Source of the DNA: Sphaerochaeta globosa str. Buddy
Lineage (GTDB): Bacteria > Spirochaetota > Spirochaetia > Sphaerochaetales > Sphaerochaetaceae
Direction: 5' to 3'
NCBI RefSeq assembly: GCF_000190435.1
Contig: NC_015152.1
Coordinates: 2,238,458 to 2,302,457, forward strand
Length of the DNA: 64,000 nucleotides
Position 1 is the stretch's first letter, and each line of letters starts with the position of its first letter. The notes beneath the pieces were generated by a model. The model did not search any database, was not told the DNA's origin, and saw nothing but the letters and a program-made list of their open reading frames with translations. Made by a program: the position numbers and the translations under genes. Of the stretch, positions 33,666 to 42,155 are shown piece by piece.

Positions 33666-35017
33666 TTCATCACCCTCCGTGCAGCAGCCAGATACATCTC
33701 AAGTTCCTCACGGCTACGCTTTTCTGTTACTGCTACCAGAAGAACCAGCTCGTCCTTGACCTGACGGGTAAGCGAAGAGAGTCTCACGCCTGCAAAAATT
33801 CCCTCATTGCGCAATTCCTGAAGGAACTTACGCATCCGCTTTGCATCGGAGAAAACAAGTGGGAATTCACACCAGAACGGCTTGTCCCAGATCAACGTGA
33901 TCCCTGGAAGCTGAGCCAGATGGTACGCAAGGTAGTGCGACTTTGCATAACTTTGGTTGGCTGCATCCACCATACCCCCCCATCCAAGGGAGGAGAGATG
34001 AATAGTGGTCATCAGAGCGGCAAGGGCCTGGTTTGAGCAGACATTGCTCGTTGCACGCTCACGCTTGATATGCTGTTCCCTCGCCTGAAGGGTAAGGGTG
34101 TAGCCCCTTCTTCCTTGTTCATCAACGGTTGCCCCGACGATGCGGCCGGGAATTTTTCTCAGAAGAGATTCCTTGACGGCCATGTAACCGCAGGAAGGAC
34201 CGCCGAAAGCAAGACTGAGACCCAACGACTGGGTATCTCCGATGGCGATATCGGCATCCCATTCCGCCGGGCTTTTCTGGATGGCCAGCGAGAGCGGGTC
34301 GTTGGAGATGGCAAAGAGACAACCTTGCTCGTGAAGAATGCCGGCAACGTCGGTATAATCCTCCAACAGGCCATATCGGTTCGGGCTCTGGACGATCAGA
34401 CCACTGCAAGAAGGATCAAGCAACGACGCAAGAGAGGAAAGGTCGACAACCCCTTCCTTCTCGCCAACCAAGCGAATGACATGCTCGGTTCCTTTGGCCC
34501 ATGTCTGAAGGACTTGGAGCGTAAACGGATGCAGCGTCTCCGATACCAGGACCGTAGTTGCTTTTCGCTTGGCCCCGATCATGAGGGAGGCAGCTTCACT
34601 GGCGGCATTCGCCCCGTCGTACAGCGAGGCATTGGCAACATCGAGTCCGGTGATTTCACAAATCATGCTCTGGAACTCATAGATAGCCTGGAGCAACCCT
34701 TGGCTCATTTCAGCTTGGTAGGGAGTGTAGGCTGTTACAAATGAGGGAAGGGAGGAAAGGGCTTTCACCGTCGCAGGAATGATATGGTCGTAACAGCCGC
34801 AACCAAGGAACGGGATACCCCGAACATTGCGCTGGGCGATGGAGTCAATCATCCGCTGGACCTCGTCCTCAGTTCTCCCATGACTGATGGGAACGGAATC
34901 GGAGAGCAAAAGGTCCTCACTCAGCCCATCAAAGAGCTGGTCCAATGAATCAACACCGATGGCCTTCAGCATGTGCTTTCGGTCCTCATCGGTATGGGGA
35001 ATATAGGGATAAACCAT
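33662..35017 (-). CDS. gcvPA: Glycine dehydrogenase (decarboxylating) subunit 1
   Basis: 451-aa alpha half of the split P-protein. Typical segments are FLGCGCYDHIIPA, TPYQAEMSQGLLQ, ANASLYDGANAASEA and GTDIAIGDTQSLG-type loops. The start at 35017 follows GGGAGG; longer upstream starts lack one. The two-subunit form is common in Gram-positive, thermophilic and spirochete genomes. It sits after gcvH with a 62-nt gap containing a GC-rich hairpin. Confidence 0.96.
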   Translation of the reverse strand: MVYPYIPHTDEDRKHMLKAIGVDSLDQLFDGLSEDLLLSDSVPISHGRTEDEVQRMIDSIAQRNVRGIPFLGCGCYDHIIPATVKALSSLPSFVTAYTPYQAEMSQGLLQAIYEFQSMICEITGLDVANASLYDGANAASEAASLMIGAKRKATTVLVSETLHPFTLQVLQTWAKGTEHVIRLVGEKEGVVDLSSLASLLDPSCSGLIVQSPNRYGLLEDYTDVAGILHEQGCLFAISNDPLSLAIQKSPAEWDADIAIGDTQSLGLSLAFGGPSCGYMAVKESLLRKIPGRIVGATVDEQGRRGYTLTLQAREQHIKRERATSNVCSNQALAALMTTIHLSSLGWGGMVDAANQSYAKSHYLAYHLAQLPGITLIWDKPFWCEFPLVFSDAKRMRKFLQELRNEGIFAGVRLSSLTRQVKDELVLLVAVTEKRSREELEMYLAAARRVMK

Positions 35018-35046
35018 GGGTACCTCCCGGTACATACACAGAACAA

Positions 35047-35066
35047 CGCCGCCTTGATAGGCGGCG
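35047..35066 (-). repeat. GC-rich hairpin between gcvH and gcvPA
   Basis: Arms CGCCGCC and GGCGGCG with a 6-nt loop. No T-tract follows on the minus strand, so a full terminator is unlikely. It may slow polymerase or protect an mRNA end, giving different levels of gcvH and gcvP. Confidence 0.5.
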
Positions 35067-35079
35067 GAATATTCAGTAA

Positions 35080-35463
35080 TTACAGAGAAGCGAGGTACGC
35101 TTCGTAGAGCTTTGCATCCAATAGGGACTCGTAATCCTCTTTGCTGTATGACTGCAGGACATAGAGGTGATGCTGGTAGCAATCTTCATTGACCAGCTCA
35201 GGAGAGCCATCGAGATCTTCATTCGCCTCACTGACCACCCCTTCGATCGGGTTGAGGATTGCAGATGCAGCCTTAACGCTTTCGACGGTCGAAATTTCTT
35301 CACCCTTGCCATATCGCTCCCCGAGGGGGGGCAACTCCACAAACACGATCTCTCCGAGTTCATGCTGGGCATGGTCCGTAATTCCAACATACGCCTTGTC
35401 ACCTTCAAGCCGGACCCATTCATGATCCTTGCTGTACCTCAAGCCCTCAACAATCTTACTCAT
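35080..35463 (-). CDS. gcvH: Glycine cleavage system H protein
   Basis: 127-aa lipoyl carrier shuttling aminomethyl between P, T and L proteins. The lipoylated lysine is K64 in ISTVESVKAASAI. Opening RYSKDHEWVRLEGD and the closing YEAYL fit the family. The start at 35463 has GGAGG upstream. The glyA gene ends 31 nt before it on the same strand. Confidence 0.96.
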   Translation of the reverse strand: MSKIVEGLRYSKDHEWVRLEGDKAYVGITDHAQHELGEIVFVELPPLGERYGKGEEISTVESVKAASAILNPIEGVVSEANEDLDGSPELVNEDCYQHHLYVLQSYSKEDYESLLDAKLYEAYLASL

Positions 35464-35494
35464 CTCTTGCCTCCAACCATCGTCAATGCTACCA

Positions 35495-37024
35495 TCACCT
35501 CTGCTCGTTGTCGAGAGGAAAGTACTGCTGAAGGAAAGCCAAATCCAGCTCTGGGTAGAGTTTGAATGTTTCCAAAAGAGCAAGTACTCTTCTTTGAGCC
35601 TCATCTTTCACCGCTACAGCCGTTACAGCCTTCGCTTTGCTCTGCTGCCCGGCATTCTCACCCTTGGTCAGAACAACCGGTTTGGTATTCTGTAAAACAA
35701 GAGCAATGATGGAGGCAATTTCTTTCATGTGCTCTGCACCCATGCCGAGCGTGGTTACTGCTGGAGTCCCAATTCTGAGGCCGCTGGTGTACCAAGGCCC
35801 ATTGGGATCAAACGGCAGTGCGTTGCGATTGAGCGTCACACCGCACTCACGTAAGGCGGTTTCTGCTTGTCGTCCGTTCAGACCAAAGGAACGGACATCC
35901 AAAAGCATCAGATGGTTGTCGGACCCTCCGGTTGCAACGGTAATCCCTTCGTCCATGCAGGCTTTCGCCAGGGCTTCAGAATTCTTGACAATCGCTTGGG
36001 CATAGGCTGCAAAAGAAGGATCAAGGGCTTCCTTGAACGCTATGGCTTTTGCTGCCATGACATGGGGAAGCGGCCCTCCGATTACCAGCGGGCATCCTTT
36101 GTCGACGCTTTCAGCAAATTCGGCCTTACATAAAACCATGCCACCGCGGGGACCGCGAAGCGTCTTATGGGTTGTGGTGGTAACCACATCAGCCCAGAGA
36201 ACGGGATTGTATGCATCCACAAATACCTTACCTGCCACAAGACCTGCAAAGTGAGCCATATCCACCATGAAAACGGCACCGATGGAGTGGGCGATTTCGG
36301 CCATCCGCTTAAAATCGATTTTCCTGGGATAGGCACTATAGCCCGCAAGCAGAATCAAGGGCTTGATCTCTCTTGCCTGTTTTTCAATCGCATCGTAATC
36401 GAGCAGTCCGCTCTTCTGGTCTACCGAATAGCTGTAGGCATCGAACATTTGTGCTGAGACATTCTGTCGATAGCCATGGGTAAGGTGTCCGCCGCTGTAA
36501 TAGTCGAGACCGAGGATTTTCTGATTGCCAAGCTTTGCACGAACCTGGTTCCACATCTCCCTGCTCATCTCACTGGGGTTGGTGACTCCCATCTCTGCGA
36601 GTGTGGGAACCTGCACCCGTGCATTGAGGATGGCCCAATAGGCCACCAAGTTGGCATCGGCTCCGCTGTGCGGCTGTACGTAGGCGTGCTCGGCGCCGAA
36701 AAGTTGGCAGGCGTATTCAGAAGCAATGGCTTCGATGGCATCGACATTGTCGCAACCTGCGTAGAAGCGGTGGTAGGCGTAGCCTTCACTGTACTTGTCC
36801 GTCAAGAGGTTGCCCATGGCAAGCTGGCTGGCAATAGAGGAAAAGTTTTCACTTGCTATCAGTTTCAAGTGGGTCCTCTGGTCGTGCAGTTCATTGACAA
36901 TGCGGGCGGCAATCCGGCTGTCAACATCCGCAATTTGCTGCAATGCTGCCGTGTAGGCAACCATCGCCTCGTTAACCTTTTCATGCTGATTCAAATAAGC
37001 TTGCAATGCCTTGAGTTTCGCCAT
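35495..37024 (-). CDS. glyA: Serine hydroxymethyltransferase, long form
   Basis: 509-aa PLP enzyme converting serine and tetrahydrofolate to glycine and methylene-THF. The PLP lysine is K287 in TTTTHKTLRGPRGG. The N-terminal LIASENF and YSEGYAYHRFYAG segments are normal. Two features make it longer than the usual 415-430 aa: an insert of about 34 residues at about 135-170 before the GGHLTHG loop, and a C-terminal extension of about 50 residues. Long forms are known from Chlamydia and spirochetes. The start at 37024 follows GAGG by 8 nt. First gene of the gcv operon, divergent from the symporter gene. Confidence 0.95.
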   Translation of the reverse strand: MAKLKALQAYLNQHEKVNEAMVAYTAALQQIADVDSRIAARIVNELHDQRTHLKLIASENFSSIASQLAMGNLLTDKYSEGYAYHRFYAGCDNVDAIEAIASEYACQLFGAEHAYVQPHSGADANLVAYWAILNARVQVPTLAEMGVTNPSEMSREMWNQVRAKLGNQKILGLDYYSGGHLTHGYRQNVSAQMFDAYSYSVDQKSGLLDYDAIEKQAREIKPLILLAGYSAYPRKIDFKRMAEIAHSIGAVFMVDMAHFAGLVAGKVFVDAYNPVLWADVVTTTTHKTLRGPRGGMVLCKAEFAESVDKGCPLVIGGPLPHVMAAKAIAFKEALDPSFAAYAQAIVKNSEALAKACMDEGITVATGGSDNHLMLLDVRSFGLNGRQAETALRECGVTLNRNALPFDPNGPWYTSGLRIGTPAVTTLGMGAEHMKEIASIIALVLQNTKPVVLTKGENAGQQSKAKAVTAVAVKDEAQRRVLALLETFKLYPELDLAFLQQYFPLDNEQR

Positions 37025-37151
37025 TCTTCTCACCTCTTGCGTGCGTTCTTAGTTGGTATCTTGCCCTTGCTCGGCTCCTCTGTCAACGGACTTTGCCCTC
37101 TTTGCACATTTCTGTTGCAATTTTTATGAGCATCCTACTACAATACTTCGG

Positions 37152-37170
37152 TTGTCCTTATAAAGGACAA
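37152..37170. promoter_or_regulatory. Operator-like inverted repeat between glyA and the symporter
   Basis: TTGTCCTTATAAAGGACAA: 8-bp arms around a 3-bp centre. A second palindrome, CTTTATAAAG (37183-37192), shares the CCTT-ATA-AAG core. Both lie in the 183-bp divergent gap. No recognisable glycine riboswitch is in this gap on either strand. Confidence 0.5.
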
Positions 37171-37207
37171 TTCTATCAACACCTTTATAAAGAGAGAGTT
37201 ATCAGGT

Positions 37208-38587
37208 ATGCATGAAGTAAAAGCACGAGAAACATTGGCCAGCAGACTAGGATTCATTCTCCTTTCCGCTGGATGCGCCATAGGACTGGGAAATGTGTGG
37301 AGGTTCCCCTTTATTACCGGCCGTTATGGCGGGGCTGCTTTTGTACTTATCTATATCCTTTTTCTCATCATCCTTGGGCTTCCTGTCATGGTAATGGAAT
37401 TGGCTATCGGTCGGGCAAGCAAGCAGAACATCGGCTTGGCCCTAAACACGCTGACCCCTGCAAAGAAACCTTGGCATGTGTATGGGAAACTGGCCATCAT
37501 CGGCAATTACACCCTCATGATGTTCTACACCACCATCACCGGATGGCTTCTCTCGTACTTTGTTCACATGATCAAGGGCGACTTCCTCGGACTCGATGCC
37601 GCAGGAGTCGGTTCTTTCTTCGGGAGCATGCTTGAAAATCCGCTGAGTATGACAGTCTGGATGATAGTTGCAGTCATTCTCGGGTTCCTGCCGGTTGCAC
37701 GCGGCCTGCAAAGCGGAGTTGAGAAAATCACCAAATACATGATGATCGGCCTTTTGGCTTTGATGCTGATTCTTGCAATCAACAGCCTCTCGCTCAAAGG
37801 TGGTTCGGAAGGCTTGAAGTTCTACCTGATCCCTGACTTTGCGAAGCTTGGAGGCAATTTCTTTGAAGCCGTTTATGCTGCAATGGGACAAGCATTCTTC
37901 ACCTTGAGCCTGGGAATCGGTAGTATCGCAATTTTCGGTTCGTATATCGGCAAAGAACATCGGCTCACCGGGGAAGCAGTACGAATAATCGGTCTGGATA
38001 CCTTTGTCGCCCTGTGCAGCGGGCTGATCATTTTCCCGGCGGCTTTTGCCTTTGGCGTCCAACCCGATGCAGGTCCATCCTTGATTTTCATCACCCTTCC
38101 CAATATCTTCAACCAGATGGCGGGCGGACGTTTCTGGGGGACGCTCTTCTTCCTTTTCATGAGCTTTGCAGCCCTGAGCACCCTTATTGCTGTTTTCGAA
38201 AACATCATCAGCTTCTGGATCGACACCAAGGGTGTAAGCAGAAAAAAAGCTACCTTGATCAATGCAATCGCCATCTCCTTGTTGAGTATTCCCTGCGTTC
38301 TCGGCTTCAACCTTCTTTCGGGATTCCAACCACTCGGACCCGGCACCGGAGTGCTCGATCTTGAAGACTTTATTGTTAGCTCTACACTGCTTCCGCTCGG
38401 TTCATTAATCTTTACTCTCTACTGTACTTGGAAATACGGCTGGGGATGGGATAAGTTCATTAAGGAAGCTGACAGTGGTGAAGGTCAGAAGTTCCCCTCA
38501 GCCCTGCGTTTGTATTTCCAGTACATTCTTCCTACTGTCATTTTCGGCATCTTCATCAAAGGGTATTGGGATATTTTCGTTAAATAG
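37208..38587 (+). CDS. Sodium-dependent amino acid symporter (NSS family)
   Basis: 459-aa membrane protein of the neurotransmitter:sodium symporter family with about 11-12 helices. The first helix carries the family Na+/substrate site GCAIGLGNVWRFPF, followed by GGAAFVLIY. Later segments QAFFTLSLGIG and ALSTLIAVFENI fit helices 6 and 8. Bacterial members take up amino acids such as leucine, tryptophan, alanine or glycine. Its divergent arrangement with the glycine operon makes glycine, serine or alanine attractive, but this is inference. The Na+ gradient would come from Na+-NQR. The ribosome site is weak (AGAGAG). Confidence 0.9.
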   Translation: MHEVKARETLASRLGFILLSAGCAIGLGNVWRFPFITGRYGGAAFVLIYILFLIILGLPVMVMELAIGRASKQNIGLALNTLTPAKKPWHVYGKLAIIGNYTLMMFYTTITGWLLSYFVHMIKGDFLGLDAAGVGSFFGSMLENPLSMTVWMIVAVILGFLPVARGLQSGVEKITKYMMIGLLALMLILAINSLSLKGGSEGLKFYLIPDFAKLGGNFFEAVYAAMGQAFFTLSLGIGSIAIFGSYIGKEHRLTGEAVRIIGLDTFVALCSGLIIFPAAFAFGVQPDAGPSLIFITLPNIFNQMAGGRFWGTLFFLFMSFAALSTLIAVFENIISFWIDTKGVSRKKATLINAIAISLLSIPCVLGFNLLSGFQPLGPGTGVLDLEDFIVSSTLLPLGSLIFTLYCTWKYGWGWDKFIKEADSGEGQKFPSALRLYFQYILPTVIFGIFIKGYWDIFVK

Positions 38588-38594
38588 CGCTAGG

Positions 38595-38623
38595 TTGACA
38601 CGCTCAAGGCTAGTGCCTATAAT
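38595..38623 (+). promoter_or_regulatory. Consensus promoter of infA
   Basis: TTGACA (38595-38600), 17-bp spacer, TATAAT (38618-38623), perfect in both boxes. The start near 38630 gives a 27-nt leader with TGGAGG before the GTG. Confidence 0.85.
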
Positions 38624-38656
38624 TTCCTAGCTTAGAAGCAGATATTTGGAGGATTT

Positions 38657-38875
38657 GTGGCCAAAGAAGAAGCAATTGAAGTTGAAGGCGTCGTTCGCGA
38701 AGCACTTCCGAATACTATGTTCCGTGTGGAACTGCAAAACCAGCACGTTATCCTTGCCCATCTTTCGGGCAAAATGCGCAAGCATTATATCAGGATTGTT
38801 CCTGGTGACACCGTACGTGTTGCACTCTCCCCGTATGATCTGACCAAGGGTCGCATCATTTATCGCGAGCGATAA
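38657..38875 (+). CDS. infA: Translation initiation factor IF-1
   Basis: 72-aa S1/OB-fold protein binding the ribosomal A site during initiation. The sequence is typical throughout ([17 protein letters not shown], then [12 protein letters not shown] and [13 protein letters not shown]). GTG start with TTTGGAGG upstream. It is monocistronic, with its own promoter and a terminator directly after the stop. Confidence 0.97.
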   Translation: MAKEEAIEVEGVVREALPNTMFRVELQNQHVILAHLSGKMRKHYIRIVPGDTVRVALSPYDLTKGRIIYRER

Positions 38876-38892
38876 TCCCATCATACTATGAA

Positions 38893-38918
38893 GGCCGGAT
38901 TCCTTTGGGAACCCGGCC
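38893..38918 (+). terminator. Terminator of infA
   Basis: Hairpin with GGCCGG and ATTCC pairing with GGGAA and CCCGGCC, followed by TCTTT. It lies 17 nt past the stop. Confidence 0.8.
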
Positions 38919-38929
38919 TCTTTCATGCC

Positions 38930-39916
38930 CTACTCATCAGACTTTAGGATAATCCAGATTGCTCCGCTGCCGCCATGACGGGCTTTTGGTGTAGTTGCTT
39001 CCCGTACTACCTTGCTTAGCCTGATTTGGGAGAGGGCAGCGTCCTTGAGCAAGGAATAGCCCTTGTCGTTGTGAAGCCCCTTGCCGGTGATGATCGCCAC
39101 CTTGACCAAGTGCTTGTCCTTGGATGCACGCAGAAAATCTGCAGAAGCCTTTTCAGCCTCCAGCACCGTCATCCCATGCAGGTCCAGGGTTGCTTCAGGC
39201 TCCAGTGCCCTCAGTTCGCCTATGGTGCGTTCCTTGGCCTTGGGTTCTTTTGTATCCTTGCGGGCTTTCTGGATTGCAGTCTGCTCATCGGATAATTCAT
39301 TCCACTTGCGGTAGGTATCGGCAAAAGACCAACTGACAGTACTTTCACGTTCGCTGTCCATTTCATCCTTTTCCAGAAGAGCCTGCTCAACTTCCACAGT
39401 GGGAGCTAACGGAGTCTTTGAAACCGCCTTGACTTGCGAACGTTTGGCTACCGTTCTATCTTTTGGTACTTGCTTACCTTCGAAGGCATCCAAGAGTGCA
39501 CCAAAATCCTTGGTAGGAACATAGTTGTCGCTTTTCTTAATCGGCTCCGCCGCTTTCTGCTCTTGCGTGTTTTTGCTAGCTTTCTCGCCTTCCCACTCTG
39601 CAAGAATTTCGGCGAACGATTTCTCGACCTGCACTTTACTGTGGCTTTTCATCCGTTTGGTGACGCCATCAAGCTCGCCGGTAGCTTCCCAGCTTTTGAG
39701 AATATCACCAAAGTTTGCCTTGGGATCATATCCTTTTACCAAAGGTTCCTTGCGCTCAACAACCGGCTTTACAGCCTTGGGTTGCTCTTTTTTGATAACC
39801 TTGGGTTTGATCGTTTTAATGTCCTCAAACGGACGATATGCATCAGATTCAACACCAAGACGGCTGTCTCCAGCCGCCTTGTCTTGTCCTGAGGCCTTCT
39901 TTTTCTTCTTAGGCAC
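38930..39916 (-). CDS. Smr-domain protein with repeated aromatic motifs
   Basis: 328-aa protein. The C-terminal Smr domain (about 242-328) has LDLHGMTVLEAE and ITGKGLHN, the nuclease/DNA-binding elements of the MutS2/Smr family. Before it is a long charged, probably unfolded region starting with a Lys-rich tail (MPKKKKKASG). In this region four copies of a short motif F-x-x-x-x-x-x-[WF] are spaced about 30-60 residues apart: F69-W76, F101-W108, F138-F145 and F198-W205. They may be docking motifs. GTG start with GGGAGG upstream, and the upstream CBS-ACT stop directly abuts it. Function is unknown; possibly RNA or DNA surveillance. Confidence 0.85.
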   Translation of the reverse strand: MPKKKKKASGQDKAAGDSRLGVESDAYRPFEDIKTIKPKVIKKEQPKAVKPVVERKEPLVKGYDPKANFGDILKSWEATGELDGVTKRMKSHSKVQVEKSFAEILAEWEGEKASKNTQEQKAAEPIKKSDNYVPTKDFGALLDAFEGKQVPKDRTVAKRSQVKAVSKTPLAPTVEVEQALLEKDEMDSERESTVSWSFADTYRKWNELSDEQTAIQKARKDTKEPKAKERTIGELRALEPEATLDLHGMTVLEAEKASADFLRASKDKHLVKVAIITGKGLHNDKGYSLLKDAALSQIRLSKVVREATTPKARHGGSGAIWIILKSDE

Positions 39917-40561
39917 TCAAACCTCCCTCACGTCGAGTAGCTGTGATACAAAGGGCTTAATGATCTCAACCACTTTACTGATAGGAGCGCCCTGCACCTT
40001 GATGGTGCAGATTGCATTGGTTGGATCTGTCCCCATGAAGGTTCCAAAGGTAATGATGTCAATACCCTGTTCACTGAGAGCCTGGCTGATCTTTGCAATA
40101 GTCCCTGGTTTGTCTTCCACGATGAAGGAGACCCTGACACCAAAATGGCGGGCTCCAAAGAGCTCGAGAAGGATCTTGAACATGTCACTCTTGGTGACGA
40201 TGCCGATCAATTTGTCCCCTTCAAGTACTGGAAGGCTGGACAGGTCTTGGTCGACCATCATGCGGGCGGCTTCCTCAACAGTAGTATCCTTGTTGATGGT
40301 CACCACGTTTTTGCTCATCAGTTTCTTTACAGTCAGCTTGCTTAACAGATAGGCCATCTCATGAATGGAAAGGCTGCTTGCCGGCGAAGGGGTGGCGTAC
40401 AGAATATCCTTCTCGGTAATAATCCCAACAAGCTTCTTCTCCTTGTCGAGAACCGGAAGGCGGTGGACTTTTTCCTGTTTCATCAAGGCCGAAGCTTCGG
40501 CAATGGACATATCCGGAGTAGCCGTAACAGGATTGCGCGTCATTCTTCGTTCGATAATCAT
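39917..40561 (-). CDS. CBS-CBS-ACT regulatory protein
   Basis: 214-aa protein with two CBS domains (about 1-60 and 76-130: MTRNPVTATPDMSIAEA..., then MSKNVVTINKDTTVEEA) that should bind adenine nucleotides. A C-terminal ACT domain (about 140-210: VSFIVEDKPGTIAKISQAL) would bind amino acids. This is the AcuB-like arrangement, but no acetoin genes are here. It may tell the cell about energy and amino acid state. GGAG precedes the ATG. Co-transcribed with the Smr gene. Confidence 0.85.
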   Translation of the reverse strand: MIIERRMTRNPVTATPDMSIAEASALMKQEKVHRLPVLDKEKKLVGIITEKDILYATPSPASSLSIHEMAYLLSKLTVKKLMSKNVVTINKDTTVEEAARMMVDQDLSSLPVLEGDKLIGIVTKSDMFKILLELFGARHFGVRVSFIVEDKPGTIAKISQALSEQGIDIITFGTFMGTDPTNAICTIKVQGAPISKVVEIIKPFVSQLLDVREV

Positions 40562-40620
40562 ATGAATCTCCTACCTACTCTACTCACACTATAATTCAAG
40601 AGAGCGGTAATTTCCAGTCA

Positions 40621-41379
40621 TTATTCGCCCAGATACGCTGCCCTGACCTGTTCATTCTCAAGCAACGCAGAGGATACATCATGCAATACAATCTTGCCGT
40701 TTTCCATGACATAGCCTTCAGTGGAAGCTTTCAGAGCCATGCGTGCATTCTGTTCAACCAAGAAAACAGTGACTTTGTCCTGCTTGTTGATCATATCAAT
40801 TTTCTCGAAAATATCAGCGATTACCAAGGGAGCCAGCCCCAATCCTGGTTCATCCAGGAGAATAAGCCTGGGCCCGCTCATCAAAGCTCGTGCAATGGCC
40901 ATCATCTGTTGCTCGCCGCCGCTGAGCGAACGGGTCTTTTGCCTTCTGCGTGCACCAAGGATCGGAAAGAAGTCATACATTGCTTCCTTTCGCTCGGCGA
41001 TTATATTCTCGTCCCGCACCAAGAAGGCACCCATATCGAGATTTTCCTCGACGGTCATATCGGCAAACACCCGCCTGCCTTCAGGGACCAAGGCGATTCC
41101 TTTTGCCGCAATTAGGTCGGTAGTCAAATGCCTGCCGCGTTTTTCACCCTTTACGAATTCAGCTTTTGCCCTGCAAATTTCCTCACCATCGAATGTGATG
41201 CAGCCTCCAACCAAGGGCTCCTGGCCGACAATTGCTTTAAGTAGCGTGCTTTTCCCACTGCCATTGGCACCGATAAGGCACACAATGTCGCCTTCGTTGA
41301 CATGCATTGATACATGCTGCAACGCCTTGATGTTTCCGTAGGAGACACAGATATCGTCAATGGTTAGCAACTCTTTCAT
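40621..41379 (-). CDS. livF: Branched-chain amino acid ABC transporter ATP-binding protein LivF
   Basis: 252-aa ATPase of the leucine/isoleucine/valine importer. Walker A GANGSGKST, signature SLSGGEQQMMAIA, Walker B LILLDEPGLGLAP and VEQNAR are seen. Compared with ordinary LivF it has about 15 extra residues near 67-85 (a charged stretch with FVKGEKRGRHL) between Walker A and the Q-loop. The start overlaps livG by 4 bases. Confidence 0.95.
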   Translation of the reverse strand: MKELLTIDDICVSYGNIKALQHVSMHVNEGDIVCLIGANGSGKSTLLKAIVGQEPLVGGCITFDGEEICRAKAEFVKGEKRGRHLTTDLIAAKGIALVPEGRRVFADMTVEENLDMGAFLVRDENIIAERKEAMYDFFPILGARRRQKTRSLSGGEQQMMAIARALMSGPRLILLDEPGLGLAPLVIADIFEKIDMINKQDKVTVFLVEQNARMALKASTEGYVMENGKIVLHDVSSALLENEQVRAAYLGE

Positions 41380-42155
41380 TCTTCTTCCTTTCCAAGGTAG
41401 GCTTCGATGACGCTCGGATTGTGCTTGATCTCACGCGGCGTTCCCTGGGCAAGTTTCTGGCCATAGTTGAGAACAGTGATGGTATCACAGATGTTCATCA
41501 CCAACTTCATGTCATGCTCGATGAGAACAACCGTAATACCCAAGTCCCTGATCTTACGGATGGTAGCCATCAGATGGTCGGTTTCCTGGGGGTTCATCCC
41601 TGCTGCCGGTTCATCCAAGAACAACAGCTTGGGATCGGTGGCCAGGGCACGGGCAATTTCCAACTCGCGCTGCCTGCCGTACGGCAGATTCTTAGCCAGC
41701 TCATTTTTCATCGAACCCATCTCAAAGAAATCCAGCCAATCGCAGGCTCTTTCATAAATCTGCTCTTCCTCGGCCTTGAGGTGGATATAGCTGTTCACCG
41801 CATTGAGGAAGCGCCCTTTCGTCTCACTCTTCCCGGTCTTGAAATGACGGCCGATCATTACGTTTTCCACAACCGTCAGCTCCTTGAAGAGCCGTATGTT
41901 CTGGAAAGTTCTCGCAATGCCCATTCTGCAAATAGCATGAGCGGGATAGCCGGTAATATTTTTCCTATTGAAATAGACTTTTCCTGCAGACGGGGTATCG
42001 AGACCGGTAATATTATTGAACAGCGTGGTCTTTCCTGCTCCGTTGGGGCCGATAAGGCCGGTGATCAAACCGCTTTCGACCTGGAAATCGACTTTATTTA
42101 CTGCTATGACACCGCCATAGGCTCGGGTTAATGCTTCAGTTTCCAAGAGAATCAT
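41376..42155 (-). CDS. livG: Branched-chain amino acid ABC transporter ATP-binding protein LivG
   Basis: 259-aa ATPase partner. Walker A GPNGAGKTTLFN, LPYGRQRELEIARAL as signature, Walker B LLFLDEPAAGMNP, VLIEHDM as the H-loop. The C-terminal YLGKEEE tail and inserted helix are typical of LivG. It overlaps livM and livF by 4 bases each. Confidence 0.95.
   Translation of the reverse strand: MILLETEALTRAYGGVIAVNKVDFQVESGLITGLIGPNGAGKTTLFNNITGLDTPSAGKVYFNRKNITGYPAHAICRMGIARTFQNIRLFKELTVVENVMIGRHFKTGKSETKGRFLNAVNSYIHLKAEEEQIYERACDWLDFFEMGSMKNELAKNLPYGRQRELEIARALATDPKLLFLDEPAAGMNPQETDHLMATIRKIRDLGITVVLIEHDMKLVMNICDTITVLNYGQKLAQGTPREIKHNPSVIEAYLGKEEE

Noticed and set aside
37025-37207. Glycine riboswitch upstream of glyA
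   Set aside because: The conserved tandem aptamer elements are not visible on either strand; only DNA-type palindromes are seen.
37442-38329. 295-aa reading frame antisense to the NSS symporter
   Set aside because: Polar, Cys/His/Asp-rich shadow of a membrane protein gene; no ribosome site.
39917-40561. Acetoin utilisation protein AcuB
   Set aside because: The CBS-CBS-ACT layout is similar, but there are no acetoin genes, so the name would overstate function.
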